A stretch of 64,000 nt of DNA from Bacteroidota bacterium (GCA_016714005.1 JADJOA010000007.1:196784-260783); one strand, 5' to 3'; counted from the stretch's first letter, positions 19,601-31,040 are shown. Notes: generated by a model from the letters alone, not told the origin. A program made the numbers and translations.

Positions 19601-22600
19601 CTGCAGGTGTGGTAGGATTAATTAAAACATGTCTTGCTTTAAAGCATAAAATACTTCCTGCATCACTCAACTATAAAAAAGCAAATCCTGCAATTGATTT
19701 TGCAAACTCACCATTTTTTGTAAACGCAGAAAAGCGTGAATGGAAGAATACTGATGGAAATCCTTTACGTGCCGGTGTAAGTTCTTTTGGCGTGGGCGGA
19801 ACCAATGCACACGTTGTAGTTGAAGAAGCACCACAAAAAATTGAATCCGGAATTGCCCGGAAAAGACATTTGTTTGTTCTCTCTGCAAAAACAAAAGAGT
19901 TGCTTGAAGTACAAACACAAAATTTAAAATCTTTCTTAGAAAAAAATCCGCAAACAAATCTTGCTGATGCTGCTTATACCTTGCAAACAGGAAGAAAATA
20001 TTTTAATCACTGCAGAATAATTGTAGGCGGTGATGTTGCAGATATTAATTTAACCATTCAACAATCAAATCCTAAAAAAACTTCTTCGCGTGAATTAACA
20101 TCAGGCAATCCTGAAATAATTTTTATGTTCCCCGGACAAGGTTCACAGTATGTGAACATGGGAAAAAATTTATATGATGATGAAATTGTTTTTAAAGATG
20201 CTGTTGATACTTGTTGCAAAATTTTGCAACCACATTTAGGCATTGACTTAAAAACAATTCTCTATCCGAAAGATTCTGAAAAAGAAAAGGCGGAGAAGCA
20301 GTTGAAGGAAACAATGTACACGCAACCATCGCTTTTTACAATTGGCTACGCACTTTCAAAATTGTGGATGAGTTGGGGGATACAACCAAAAGGATTTATA
20401 GGGCACAGCATTGGCGAATTTGTAGGAGCGCACTTAGCTGGAGTATTTTCATTGGAAGATGCATTGATGTTAGTTGCAAATCGTGGACGCATGATGCAGG
20501 AACTTCCGCATGGTTCTATGTTGAGTGTACGCATGACTGCAGATGAATTGGAAAAAGAAATTGATAAATCGTGTTCCATTGCGGCTATCAACGGACCATC
20601 ATTGTGTGTGGTTGCTGGACCAACAGATAAAATTGAAAAGCTGCAAAAGGATTTAGAGGTTAGGAAGTAGTAGCGAAAATGTTGGTTACATCTCATGCAT
20701 TCCATTCGCCAATGATGGAGCCTATGATGAAACCATTTTTAGTAAAAGTAAAATCTGTTAAACTTAACAAGCCAACAATTCCGTTTGTTTCAACAGCAAC
20801 TGCAAAATGGATTGCTGACGAAGAAGCAACTAATCCCGAATATTGGAGCAACCATGTTCGTGCAACAGTTCGGTTTGCAGAAGGAATACAAACATTGTGG
20901 AATGAAAAGCCACAACGCATTTTATTGGAATGCGGACCGCGTAACACAGCATCAACATTAGCTAAACAACAAGCAAAAGAGCCGACAAAACAAGTTGCCA
21001 TTTCATCATTAAATGATACTGCCGAAAATTTTGGAGAGTGGGAACAAATTCTTTTTGCACTCGGGCAATTATGGATGAGTGGTGCAACTATTGACTGGAA
21101 AAACTTTTATGCACTTGAAAAAGAAGAAAAGTTGCATTACCTACATATCCTTTTGAAAAAAAGAGATTTTGGCTTGAACCTTTAATCACACAACAACCCA
21201 TTTTTAATTCTCAAACATCAGTTCCTGATTTTAATTATCAATTACCAATATCAGAACCGCAAACAACGAATAATTCAACTATGAATAGAAAAGATATTAT
21301 CAACTCTGAACTTAAATCCATTTTAGAAGAATCTTCCGGAATGGAATTGGGAAACGATTCAAACGCAACCTTTATTGAGTTGGGGTTAGATTCACTCTTC
21401 CTTACCCAGGCTGCGTTAACTATCTCTAAGAAGTACGGAATAAAAATTACGTTCCGTCAATTGAACGAAGAGTTTTCGTCACTCAGTGCATTGTCTTCTC
21501 ATTTGGATGCAAATTTACCGGCAGATGCTATGCCGGTCGCCAAAACAGCCCAGCCGACTCCTCAGCAAATAGCTATGCCAGCCATGCAGCAACCTGCAAC
21601 GCCAGCGCATGGAATGAACCCAATGCAACTAATGATGATGCAGCAAATGCAAATGATGCAGATGATGATGCAGAACATGAATCAGCCGCAGCAACAAGTC
21701 GCCCCTTCGGTACAGGCGCACATGGAAAAAGCAGTGGAGATAAAATCGCACACCAAAAAAGAAGACATCAGTGAAAACGAAAAAGCAGAATTAGCAAAAC
21801 CATTTGGCGCCATTGCGCGAATTGAAAAAACTTCGGCAACAGATTTTACTGATGCACAAAATAAATGGTTGAAGAAATTTATTTCTGATTACAACAGCAA
21901 AACAAAAAGTTCAAAAAAATATTGTCAGGATTACCGCAGTGTGCTTGCCGACCCGCGTGTGGTTACAGGATTTAAGCCAACACTGAAAGAAATTATTTAT
22001 CAGATTGTCATCAATAAATGCAAGGGAGTAAAAATGTGGGAGTTGGATGGCAATGAATATGTGGATGTGTTGAATGGTTTTGGTTCAAACTTTTTTGGTT
22101 GGGGTAACGATATGCTGATGAACGTGTGGAAAAAACAATTGGAGGAAGGTATTGAACTTGGTCCGCAAACTCCGCTTGCAGGTGAGTGCGCAAAGCTGAT
22201 GTGTGAGTTGACTGGTTACGACCGTGCAGGATTTTGCAACACAGGCAGCGAGGCTGTACTTGGCGCCATGCGCATTGCACGTACCGTTACAGGAAAAAAT
22301 TTAATTGTGTGTTTCAACGGTTCGTATCACGGTATCAACGATGAAGTGATTGTGCGCGGAACAAAGAAATTAAAATCGTTTCCTGCAGCAGCAGGGATTA
22401 TGCCGGAAGCAGTTGAGAATATGCTGGTACTTGATTATGGTACGGAAGAAAGTTTGCAGATTATACGCGAACGTATAGACGAACTGGCTGCCGTGATGAT
22501 TGAACCTATACAAAGCCGCAGAGCAGATTTTCACCCAAAGGAATTTATTCATGAGGTAAGAAAAATTACGCAACAGAATAATGTACTCATGATTTTGGAT

Positions 22601-23352
22601 GAAGTTATAACCGGTTTCCGTTTACGATTGGGCGGTGCGCAGGAGTATTATGATGTGAAAGCAGATTTGAGTACGTACGGAAAAGTTATTGGCGGTAATA
22701 TGCCAATTGGTGCCATTGCAGGACGAAAAGAATTTATGGATGCATTGGACGGAGGGCATTGGCAATTTGGAGATAACTCTGTGCCAGAAGTAGGCGTAAC
22801 CTATTTTGCAGGAACATTTGTGCGTCATCCGTTAGCTATGGCAACCATGAAAGAAGTGTTGTTGCATTTGAAAAGGAAGGCAAGCCGCTTTACGAAAAAC
22901 TAAATGCAAAAACCCAGCGCTTAGTTGACGAAGTAAATGCACATAGCAAAAAATTAGGTTCGCCATTTAAGTTGGTAACATTTGGCTCACTCTTTAAAGG
23001 CAAATGGGAAACCGAACCACAGTACACGGAATTGTTATTTGCATTGATGCGCAACAAAGGCGTTCACATTATGGATGGCTTCCCGTGTTTTTTAACGCTT
23101 GCATTTACTGATGCTGATGTTGATTTTGTAATTAGCAGGTACAAAGAAAGTTTGAATGAGTTGTGTGAACTTGGGTTTATTCCGACAGAAAAAAAATCTA
23201 CTGTTGATGTTTCTTCAAACGGTCATTCTCAAAATGGCAACGGACAACATCCTCCAGTACCCGGAGCAAAATTAGGTAAAGACCAAAATGGAAATCCTGC
23301 ATGGTTTGTTGCAGACCCCGAGAGGCCGGGGAAGTTTTTGATGGTGAAATAG
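16662..23352 (+). CDS. Hybrid NRPS/PKS synthase: A-PCP-KS-AT-ACP-aminotransferase (four frameshifts)
   Basis: One ~2,230-residue protein. The A domain (16.7-18.1 kb) has 'LFTSGSTGMPKGV', 'NHYGPTEGH' and 'KTGDLAKYLPDGNIEYLGR'. Its pocket residues, aligned by eye to GrsA, read D-V-Q-F-I-A-H-V-V, close to the published proline code. PCP follows with 'DLGGNSLLAL'. KS has Cys in 'TACSTSL' and His in 'ETHGTATPLGDP' and 'KSNIGHL'. AT has 'GHSIGEF' and 'SHAFHS', which suggests malonyl-CoA. ACP has 'LGLDSL', followed by a Gln/Met-rich linker. A class III PLP aminotransferase (22.0-23.15 kb) has 'LDEVITGFR' and lysine in 'YGKVIGGNMPIG'. Expected chemistry: load proline, extend by malonate, aminate the beta-ketone. 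There is no KR, C or TE domain, and the tail 'PPVPGAKLGKDQNGNPAWF' ends abruptly. Breaks lie near 18140, 20665, 21140 and 22880. Confidence 0.92.
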
Positions 23353-23493
23353 CAGAAATTCTTCAACAAGAAGAATAGAGTTTTACGATACCACATCCGA
23401 AACGTTTACATGTTACGTATCAAGGGCACAACTAACTGGGCAATTTTTGAACTTTGCTACTACTTAGCTCAGTAACTAAAATCAAGTCCAATA

Positions 23494-23529
23494 AAAAAAG
23501 GCTGTCCCAATAGAGGGACAGCCTTTTTT
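23494..23529. terminator. Bidirectional terminator
   Basis: AAAAAAGGCTGTCCC pairs with GGGACAGCCTTTTTT, a long perfect stem with A/T flanks that works in both directions. It lies between the convergent synthase (plus) and giant GEVED protein (minus). The 140 bases between the synthase stop and this hairpin hold no further domain. Confidence 0.9.
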
Positions 23530-23546
23530 GTAAAGAAAAACTTTAA

Positions 23547-26500
23547 TTATTCAACCACAATTCTAACCACTGAAGTTGTGTTGCTTGAATTAGCTTTAAA
23601 TGTATATACACCTTTAGCTAAATGGCTAACGTCAAGTTTTCCTGTGTTTAATCCTTCTGTTGTTGAAATAGTTTCAGATATAACTACCCTGCCGCTTAAA
23701 TCCATCATGCTTACTTCTAAGTTTTCTGACACAAGAGAGTTAAACTCAAAATTCAGAATACTTTGAGCAGGATTTGGATAAACGGTAAACTTACTGTCAA
23801 CTGTAGTAACAATATTGCTTGCACTAATTCTTGAACAAGCAGCTACGTTAAGTGAAAGAGACCGTGAAGCATTTCCGCAAGCATTAGAAGCTGTTAAAAT
23901 TACCGATGCAGGACCAGCGTTATCCCAATCTACCGTATAAGTATTGGTAGCCTGACCTGATACATATGTAGCAGTACCGGCAGGTGTTACACTCCAGCTA
24001 AGTGAATAAACACCGGTTAAGCTCGATAAGTCTGCACTAAACTGAATACCGGAAGAAGGAGCGCACCATGTACCGGGAACAGATGAAATTAATCCTGGAG
24101 TTAATGGAGCACCCTTAACCGTAATGCAACGTGGGCCGCTTGTGCCACAACCATTGGTAGCTGTTACACAAACTTGACCTGTGCTAAATGGAGCGCCTGG
24201 CATAGTTGAGCCTACGCTGTTAGAACCTCCTGTAATGCTGCCGGGTGTTGATCCCGCTGGGAATGTCCAGTTAAACGTTGCACCTGCTTGTGGTGGGCAT
24301 GAGAAGGATGCTGCCTGACCGCATAGTCCGTTTGTAGTAGTAGTAGTAATTGAAGCAGGAACCGATGGTGTACCAATAGAGATTGATTTGGTGCGGGCTG
24401 CTGAAGTTACACCACAAACATTGGTATAAGTAACGGATATGTTACCACCGGTAAAACCTGAAGAAAACGAAACATTTATATTATCTGATGTAGATGTGCC
24501 TGAAGCATTCGCAGGCAATGTCCAGTTATATGTTCCGCCAACAACACCCGGATTACTTACAGTATAGGTTTGAGATGCTGGGGGACAAACGCTAAACACT
24601 CCGCTCATTGGTCCTAATGCTGATGGAGCTGTGCTTACACTTATGCACTTTGTAGCAGAACTTATGCAAGCCGCATTGGCAGTTACACAAATAGAACCTG
24701 AAGTAAAGCCAATTGGCAATACTGCAGTAACAGAAGTACTTGCCGAAGTATAAGGAGTTGGGTTACCATCAAAAGTTGTTCCGGCAGGACCTGTCCATGT
24801 ATAAGATATTGCTCCTGTTATAGGTGCATTGGTTACCGAATAAATTGCAGAGCCGCCCGCACAAACAACCGTTGGGCCAGATGTTGTTGGTACGCTTAAG
24901 GTTCCTCTTACCCATTGTACTTTTCTTACCGAAGTACCACATGCATTTGCTGCCTGTACACCTATGTAATAACCCGAAGCACCGCCTGCCAAAGCACCAA
25001 ATGTTATATTAGCATTGGGTGTGGTATTAGTGTAAGTACTTCCGGCACCATTAAAGTCTGTTCCGGCAGGGCCATCCCAATTATACTTTGTAGCTCCTGA
25101 AACTGAAGGCACATTAATATTATTTACCAATGTACCGTTACATGCAAACGCAGGTAAATTAACAATTGGAGGAACTACCACTGAAGCAGATGGAGGACCA
25201 GTGCTTATTGCGCCAATGTTAAATGGAACAGTGCCTACACATCCTTTGTCGTCAGTTACTGAGGCGGTACCTGCACCAAAACACATAACACTATTAAAAT
25301 TACCATCCAAATTAAAGTTAGTACCATCATCATATTGCTGGTAAGGAGTAGTTCCGCCAGAGGCAACCACCACCATTGAACCATCGCAAATTGGTAGGGT
25401 AGAACAGCCAACTGGAGACGTGCTTTGTACCACCAATGTTGGGTTAGGATTAACAGTGGCAGCTACTGATGCAGATGCAGTACATAAAAACTGGTTAGTA
25501 ATAACCACAGTATATGTACCATTATCCTGTGCCGGACTTGCCGATGCAGTAACACTTACATTTTGTTGTGCGCTTGTAAAGCCATTGGCAGCAGTACTGC
25601 TCCAGCTATACGTTGATGTTTGACCTCCGGCTAAGTTGTTTGAGCTAAATGCAAGAGGTAAACCTTCACACACCTCTTCGGTAGGGCTTCCGCCACCAAT
25701 CTGAGGTTGCGGAGCAGGGTTTACTGCTACTGTAACATCTGCAGTTGAAGTGCATCCATTGTTATCAGTAATTACAACCGTATAAACTCCATCATCATTA
25801 GCGGCACTGGCACTTGCAGCAACCGTTGGGTTTGCAGTACTTGCAGTAAAACCATTTGCAGCAGTTGTAGTCCAGCTGTAGTTTGTTGGAGTACCTGAAC
25901 CAAGGTAGGTAGCATTTACACTTAATGAAGCACCTTCACAGGCAGGGTTTGTAGCAGTTGCAAGTGCACCACAAGCCACATTAACTAAATAATCTTCTAC
26001 TTCACCAAATGCAAATCCTACTTGGCATGGGTCATTATTCATAGCAACAGCACTTACCTCATCCCCTAATTTAATACGAAATGCCGTATTACCTGGTGTT
26101 GCTCCAACAGGTACGGTGCAAGTTACTACTGTAACGTTTCCGTTAGCAATGGTTACATCCGCATTACCACATAATTCACCTACATCATTCCAGTCTCCAT
26201 CCTGGTTAAAATCTCCGTATACATAAATACGATCTTCATCATAAACCTCGGTTATTGGCTGAGTTACAGTAATATTAAATGTACTTCCAATATTTACATT
26301 ATTAATTGCGCCAAGATTATAATAATTAGAATATAAAGAACCTGCGGTTGGATTACTGAAAGCACCAGATTGCACATTGGTTATATGCTCAAATGCTGCA
26401 CTTGCTGATGACCCTGCACAATAGCATGGCTGTAATGCTGCCGTAAACGATCTTGAAAGAACCGCACAGCCTGTAGCGTCTCCCTGAGCGTTATATGCTA

Positions 26501-28159
26501 CGATACGCCAATAATAAGTTGTACCGGATATTAATGTACCGGTATTGTAAGTTGTGGCTGCACTATTTTGAACCAATGTTCCCGGGTCTTCAGCCTGAAC
26601 TAAAGCCTGGTTTGTACCAAAATAAACCCTGTAACCTGTTGGTCCACCGCCACCACTACCGTAAGATAATGTTGCACCGTTCTGACATGCAGTTCCGGCA
26701 TTTAATGGTAAAAGATAAACGCCACAATTAGGTGGAACAGGGGTTTTATATTGCACTGTAGCTGTTAATCTAAAGTTTGCTCCTCCTGTACTAAAATCAG
26801 TTGTAAGGCACCTATTGCTCCAAAATAGAATTGGCCCAATCTTATTGGGTTTTCTGTTTGGTAACCAAAACCTACGTTTACAGTATTTGTTTGACGTATT
26901 CCAACGTAATAATTACCGGAAACTACTACATCAGGTAATGAAATAAACACAGTGTCTTGAACAGTATTTTGTGATGGGCTCACATGTAGTATTGTACCGG
27001 GAACACCACCAACGCCATCATCATCATAAACAACAACATTGTATGGTTGCGTGTTAGAAGTAAAGATTACTTCAAATCCATTAATCGTATCACTATCCCC
27101 AAAGTTATTGGCAGAGGTAAATTTGGCAACAAAATCTCCTGTACCTCCTGTAAATCCAACACCACCTGTTACCGGAGCTAAATATCTATACGAATTAATA
27201 TCCTTTGATGTGGTTTGCGCCATAGTTGATGTATTATTACTTAAAACATCATCTGCAGGTAATGAAACCTGAACACTGCTAGAACCAAGCGAGGTTGGTG
27301 TATAAGCAGGAAAGCTAACAACAGCTGATGCGCCTGATGCCAATGACGGCACAGCGACAGAAGTTGAAAATGTATTTGCACCGGTTATATCCAAATTAGC
27401 AGTAGTGGCAGGCATAGTATTTAATCCTCCATTCACAATTCTTGCCGAAATAACATGATTAGTTACATAGCCCACTGGTAAATTGCCCTGTGTATAAATG
27501 TTTGTAATTTCCAAATCATTATTGGGCGTTGGCGGACCAAGTCTTGTTTCGGGTCTAAAGTTTGAAGTTGCAACAGTAGCTGCGGGTGTGCCTGGACAAG
27601 CAGCTGTTGATTGAGAACCCTTTAAACCACCTACCAATCCTGTAAAGTTACACAAAGTAGTTACAACAGGAATGGTTCCTGTGTAGCAACCCCAATCAAA
27701 CGCAATATATAAACCACCGCCCGTATAGGTAAATGGGGAGCCACCTGTTAAGCTAATATTTGGTGTAGCGCTGGCTGGAAATGCAGTAGTTGCATTATGC
27801 ACAACCGTCATTGTAGATATTGCAGTAGACCATGTTGCACTTTTGACATTGGTAACATCGGATGTATTTTCCATGTAAATAACAAGTGGTCCTGAACCTG
27901 CAATAGGTGCAGCAGTATAAGTCCATCCAATTCTGCCGGGAACAGATCCATTAACATACCCTGCCGCTGCTAATTCAGTTGCAGTGATAAGATAATGAGT
28001 TCTTATTCTTCTCCAAGACACAGATGGCGCACGCCCATTTCCGGATGTACCGCCATCATTTGGTAAAACTGTTATCATTTGTGCCATAACATCAACTGAC
28101 AACATAATTGCTAGCATTGCTAACGCAATTAATGAGATTTTTGATTTGATTTTCGTCAT
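23547..28159 (-). CDS. Giant secreted GEVED/Ig-like protein with T9SS sorting domain (one frameshift)
   Basis: About 1,535 residues. I chose the internal Met at 28159 because it starts a clean signal peptide (MTKIKSKISLIALAMLAIML, then SVDVMAQ); the frame extends 27 codons further upstream. The N-terminal ~450 residues contain two beta-sandwich-like regions ('VSWRRIRTHYLITATELAAA', 'NNDLEITNIYTQGNLPVGYV'). Across a break near 26760 comes an FN3-like unit ('GTTYYWRIVAYNAQGDATGC'), then a GEVED domain ('DEDRIYVYGDFNQDGDW', 'FAFGEVEDYLVNV'). About nine Ig/PKD-like Cys-containing repeats follow, and a T9SS type A tail 'FTVYPNPAQSILNFEF'. It is probably an adhesin or exopolymer-associated surface protein; the ligand is unknown. 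Confidence 0.85.
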
Positions 28160-28436
28160 AATTAATTTGATTTTTAGATTAGAAATATAATTTGATTTTG
28201 ATTGTTTATTGGTTGTATTTGCCTGAGTGAAAAGAGGCATAAAAGTTTATTGCGACTAACTGTCGTTAACGGCAAAAACAGGTGCGGCTCTTATTGGTAA
28301 ACTAAATACCATGCGCAAAGTTTTGTTTTAAAAAAGCCTGTGGCTGAAGGTTGCTAAGGAGGCTTTTGGTTTTAAGTGGTTCAAATGTTAGCAATACTTT
28401 TTAAATTGTCAAGTAAATGTTAATTTATTTTTTTTA

Positions 28437-28472
28437 ACAAAAAACCCGCCCTTCTTTAATAGGGGCGGGTTT
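28437..28472 (-). terminator. Terminator of the grpE-dnaJ operon
   Basis: AAACCCGCCC pairs with GGGCGGGTTT; on the minus strand the stem is followed by a run of six Ts. It lies about 40 bases after the dnaJ stop. Confidence 0.85.
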
Positions 28473-28512
28473 CGGTTACGCCTTTAACGCTTTTATCAGA
28501 GATAAAACTCAA

Positions 28513-29681
28513 TTAATTAAAGTACTCTTTCATCCGTTCAAAAAAACTTTTATCGCCCTTGCCGGGGTTGGGTTTAAAATTGGCTGAATCGCGTAATTTC
28601 TCCAATACCTTCTTTTCATCACTGCTCAGGTGTTGCGGTGTCCACACATTTATGTTTACCAATAAATCTCCTTTATGATAACTGTTTACCTGTGGCAAGC
28701 CTTTGCTTTTTAACCTAAGTACCTTACCGCCTTGCGTGCCCGGCTCTATTTTAATTTTGCCTTACCATCTACAGTAGGTACTTCTACCTGTGTGCCTAAA
28801 GCTGCATCGGCAAAAGAAATATATAAATCATACAATAGGTTATTACCATCGCGCTGCAACTCCTCATGCGCAATTTCCTCTATTACCACTATTAAATCTC
28901 CGGGTATGCCACCGCGCTCTGCCGCATTACCCTTGCCGCTAACGTTAAGCTGCATACCCTCGGCTACACCTGCTGGTATTTGTATGCTTATGGTTTCCTC
29001 TGCCTGCGTTATACCACTGCCACGGCATGTTTTACAATGGTTGGTTATTACCTGGCCCTCGCCATGGCAATTATGGCAAGTGCTGGTAGTTTGCATTTGC
29101 CCTAATATTGTATTAGTAACCCTGCGTATGTGCCCCGTGCCTTTGCATACATTACACGTACTAAATGCACTGTTCCCGCCTTGTGCACCGCTTCCATCAC
29201 AGGTATTGCAGGGTACAGCTTTATTAACCTTTTTTTTTTTTCTATACCATGCGCTACCTCATCAAGCGTAAGCTTAACTTTTTATGCGCAGGTTGGTGCC
29301 TTTGTTAACCGCACGCCTGCCGCCTCTTGATCCTCCTCCGCCTCCTCCAAAAAAACTTTCAAAAGGGTTATGTCCGCCAAAAATATCTCCAAACTGGCTG
29401 AATATATCTTCCATATTCATATGATGCCCGCCACCGTTGCCGCCACCTGCTGCACCGCCCATGCCCTGGTGCCCAAACTGATCGTAACGCTGGCGCTTTT
29501 GCGCATCGCTTAATACTTCATAAGCCTCGGCTGCTTCCTTAAATTTTTCTTCAGCTTCTTTATTGCCGGGGTTTTTGTCGGGGTGATATTTTATTGCCAA
29601 CTGCCTGTATGCTTTCTTTAGCTCGGTTTCGTTGGCGTTTTTTGCAACTCCAAGTATCTCGTAGTAATCCCTTTTTGCCAT
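28513..29681 (-). CDS. dnaJ: Chaperone DnaJ (frameshifted)
   Basis: About 385 residues over three main frames. The J domain '[20 protein letters not shown]' has the HPD motif in '[11 protein letters not shown]'. Next are the G/F-rich linker ('[20 protein letters not shown]', '[15 protein letters not shown]') and the CxxCxGxG zinc repeats (visible: '[10 protein letters not shown]' and 'CKTCRGSGI'). The substrate-binding beta domains follow ('[20 protein letters not shown]', '[10 protein letters not shown]'), and the C-terminus '[15 protein letters not shown]'. It stimulates DnaK ATPase and delivers unfolded clients. Breaks are at about 29270 (next to an A/T homopolymer), 29100 and 28745. It lies downstream of grpE. 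Confidence 0.95.
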
Positions 29682-29770
29682 TTTCGTTTGTTGCTTTTCT
29701 TTCTATAAATCAGTTATTTAGTTAAGATGATGTAAAGTTTGTTTGAGATTTTGAAAATTACCGCTAATTA

Positions 29771-30388
29771 TTAATTATACACTACCACCTTTGCATGACG
29801 TATTACCTTATCATTTAAGTAATATCCTTTTTCAACCTCATCCATTACCAATCCTTTTTCCGATTCATTTTCAGTTGGCACATTGGTTATAGCCTCATGC
29901 AAATCGGCATCAAAGGCAGTGCCCTTGGCATTCATAGGGGTTAAACCTTTTTGAGTTAGAATGTTATTAAGCTTTGTGTTTATAAGTAGTATGCCTTCTT
30001 TAACAGCATTAATGTCTTGTGTAGTTTCAAAAGAACGTATGGCGCGGTCAAAATCATCCAATACGGGTAGGAGGGATGTAATAACATCAGCCCCTGCGCT
30101 TTTTATCAGTTCTATACGCTCGCGGGCTGTACGTTTTTTTACATTATCAAACTCGCTGTATAGCCGCAGGTACTTATCATTAGCAATGGCAAGTTCCTGC
30201 TGCACAAGTTCTATGGGATTTATGCTGGGCTGCTCGGTTTCGGCAACCGGTATGGGTTGCTCGTTTGGTAAATTGTTTTCGGTGTGTTCGTTTGCGTTTT
30301 CGTCAGTGTTTTGGTCTGACTGATTGGCATTTTTTGTTGTGGTATCCATACTATGTGGCGGTTTTTTATTTCTAAATTTATTAAACAT
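29771..30388 (-). CDS. grpE: Nucleotide exchange factor GrpE
   Basis: 205 residues. An acidic, Asn/Gln-rich disordered N-terminus precedes the GrpE core: long coiled-coil helix 'YLRLYSEFDNVKKRTARERI', 'VITSLLPVLDDFDRAI', and the C-terminal beta-wing 'FDADLHEAITNVPTENESEK' to 'VIRHAKVVV'. It releases ADP from DnaK. It is the first gene of a grpE-dnaJ operon, 89 bp before dnaJ. A start at the second Met (MDTTTKN...) is also possible. Confidence 0.95.
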   Translation of the reverse strand: MFNKFRNKKPPHSMDTTTKNANQSDQNTDENANEHTENNLPNEQPIPVAETEQPSINPIELVQQELAIANDKYLRLYSEFDNVKKRTARERIELIKSAGADVITSLLPVLDDFDRAIRSFETTQDINAVKEGILLINTKLNNILTQKGLTPMNAKGTAFDADLHEAITNVPTENESEKGLVMDEVEKGYYLNDKVIRHAKVVVYN

Positions 30389-30407
30389 GGTGTATGTAAG
30401 GGTGCGT

Positions 30408-30415
30408 CAAAGATA
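30408..30415 (-). promoter_or_regulatory. -7 box TATCTTTG for grpE-dnaJ
   Basis: Exact TAnnTTTG consensus on the minus strand, 20 bases upstream of the grpE ATG. No exact TTG sits at the -33 distance. Confidence 0.5.
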
Positions 30416-30472
30416 TTGCCAAGTATAAACAGGCTGAAATATTGGTAGTGCCTCAGTTTCAAACAGGTCAAT

Positions 30473-30505
30473 TTGTCGTGCCTGACCGATTGAGTATTAC
30501 CTTTG
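30473..30505 (+). promoter_or_regulatory. Candidate promoter firing into the 22-bp repeat array
   Basis: TTG at 30473-30475 and TACCTTTG at 30498-30505, 22 bases apart, a fair match to the Bacteroidota sigma consensus. Transcription from here would run rightward through the repeat array toward the gene at 31065, giving a leader of more than 500 bases. Confidence 0.4.
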
Positions 30506-30615
30506 TGACAAGGCAAAGCCAAAAAGACCCCGCGACCCCAACCAATTGGCAAAATTAATAACTGATTTGTAATGGTGGCTATTATTTTTGATGAGTGCAT
30601 TGATTACTTTGATTA

Positions 30616-30915
30616 GTTACAATGGCATCTTCGAACTGTGTATTGATTGCTTTTGCAGGTTACAATTGCATCTTTGACCTGTTACAATCGCCTCTTTGAG
30701 TGGTTACAATTGCATCTTTGAGTTGTGTATAGGCTCTTTTGGGGTTACAATTGCATCTTTGAACTGTTACAATTGCATCTTTGAGTGGTTACAATTGCAT
30801 CTTTGAGTGGTGCATAAGCTCTTTTGGGGTTACAATTGCATCTTTGAACAGTTACAATCGCATCTTTTACCAGTTGCAATTGCATCTTTGACACGTGTAA
30901 TCGCATCTTAAAGTG
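30616..30915. repeat. 22-bp tandem direct-repeat array
   Basis: At least ten 22-base units with the 19-base core GTTACAATTGCATCTTTGA plus three variable bases. They begin at 30616, 30659, 30681, 30703, 30744, 30766, 30788, 30829, 30851 and 30873, with a degenerate copy at 30895. Three times the units are interrupted by a related 20-21-base spacer (GTGTATAGGCTCTTTTGGGG type). The period is not a multiple of three and stops occur in all frames, so it is not a protein repeat. The core carries the palindrome CAATTG. The remaining non-coding sequence from 30389 to 30615 and from 30916 to 31010 shows only the promoter candidates noted separately. Confidence 0.9.
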
Positions 30916-31010
30916 GTTGCAAAGGGTATAGAAGTAAGCGGGTAATGGGTGTAAGTAAAGAAAACGGTGTTGAAAGTGAAGAGATTAGAAAATAGATATA
31001 CTATTTTATA

Positions 31011-31040
31011 ACCTTTGATAAAAATGTGCGTATCAAAGGT
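31011..31040. promoter_or_regulatory. Perfect inverted repeat (operator or hairpin) upstream of the 31065 gene
   Basis: ACCTTTGATA - 10 bases - TATCAAAGGT, perfectly symmetrical and ending 24 bases before the ATG at 31065. It is suitable as a dimeric repressor site or as a 5' leader hairpin. The arms resemble the TTTG part of a promoter. Confidence 0.5.

Noticed and set aside
16662..23352. Several separate biosynthetic genes (A, KS-AT, AT fragment, AMT, C-terminal piece)
   Set aside because: Reading across each boundary with a one-base correction gives continuous domain sequence (e.g. core A10 'PSGKIDRRNLP' and AT-linker 'LPTYPFEKKRFWL'), so it is one gene.
26495..26731. Plus-strand genes inside the giant minus-strand surface proteins (several between 23.5 and 28 kb and between 52.7 and 55.4 kb)
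   Set aside because: Antisense shadows caused by Ser/Thr/Val/Ala-rich repeats on the real coding strand.
28746..29330. Alternative plus-strand gene over dnaJ
   Set aside because: The minus strand encodes unmistakable DnaJ zinc repeats and beta domains; the plus-strand frames are shadows.
30616..30915. CRISPR array
   Set aside because: Units are directly adjacent or separated by one recurring 20-21-base variant, not by unique spacers. The repeat is only 22 bases and no cas-like gene is nearby.
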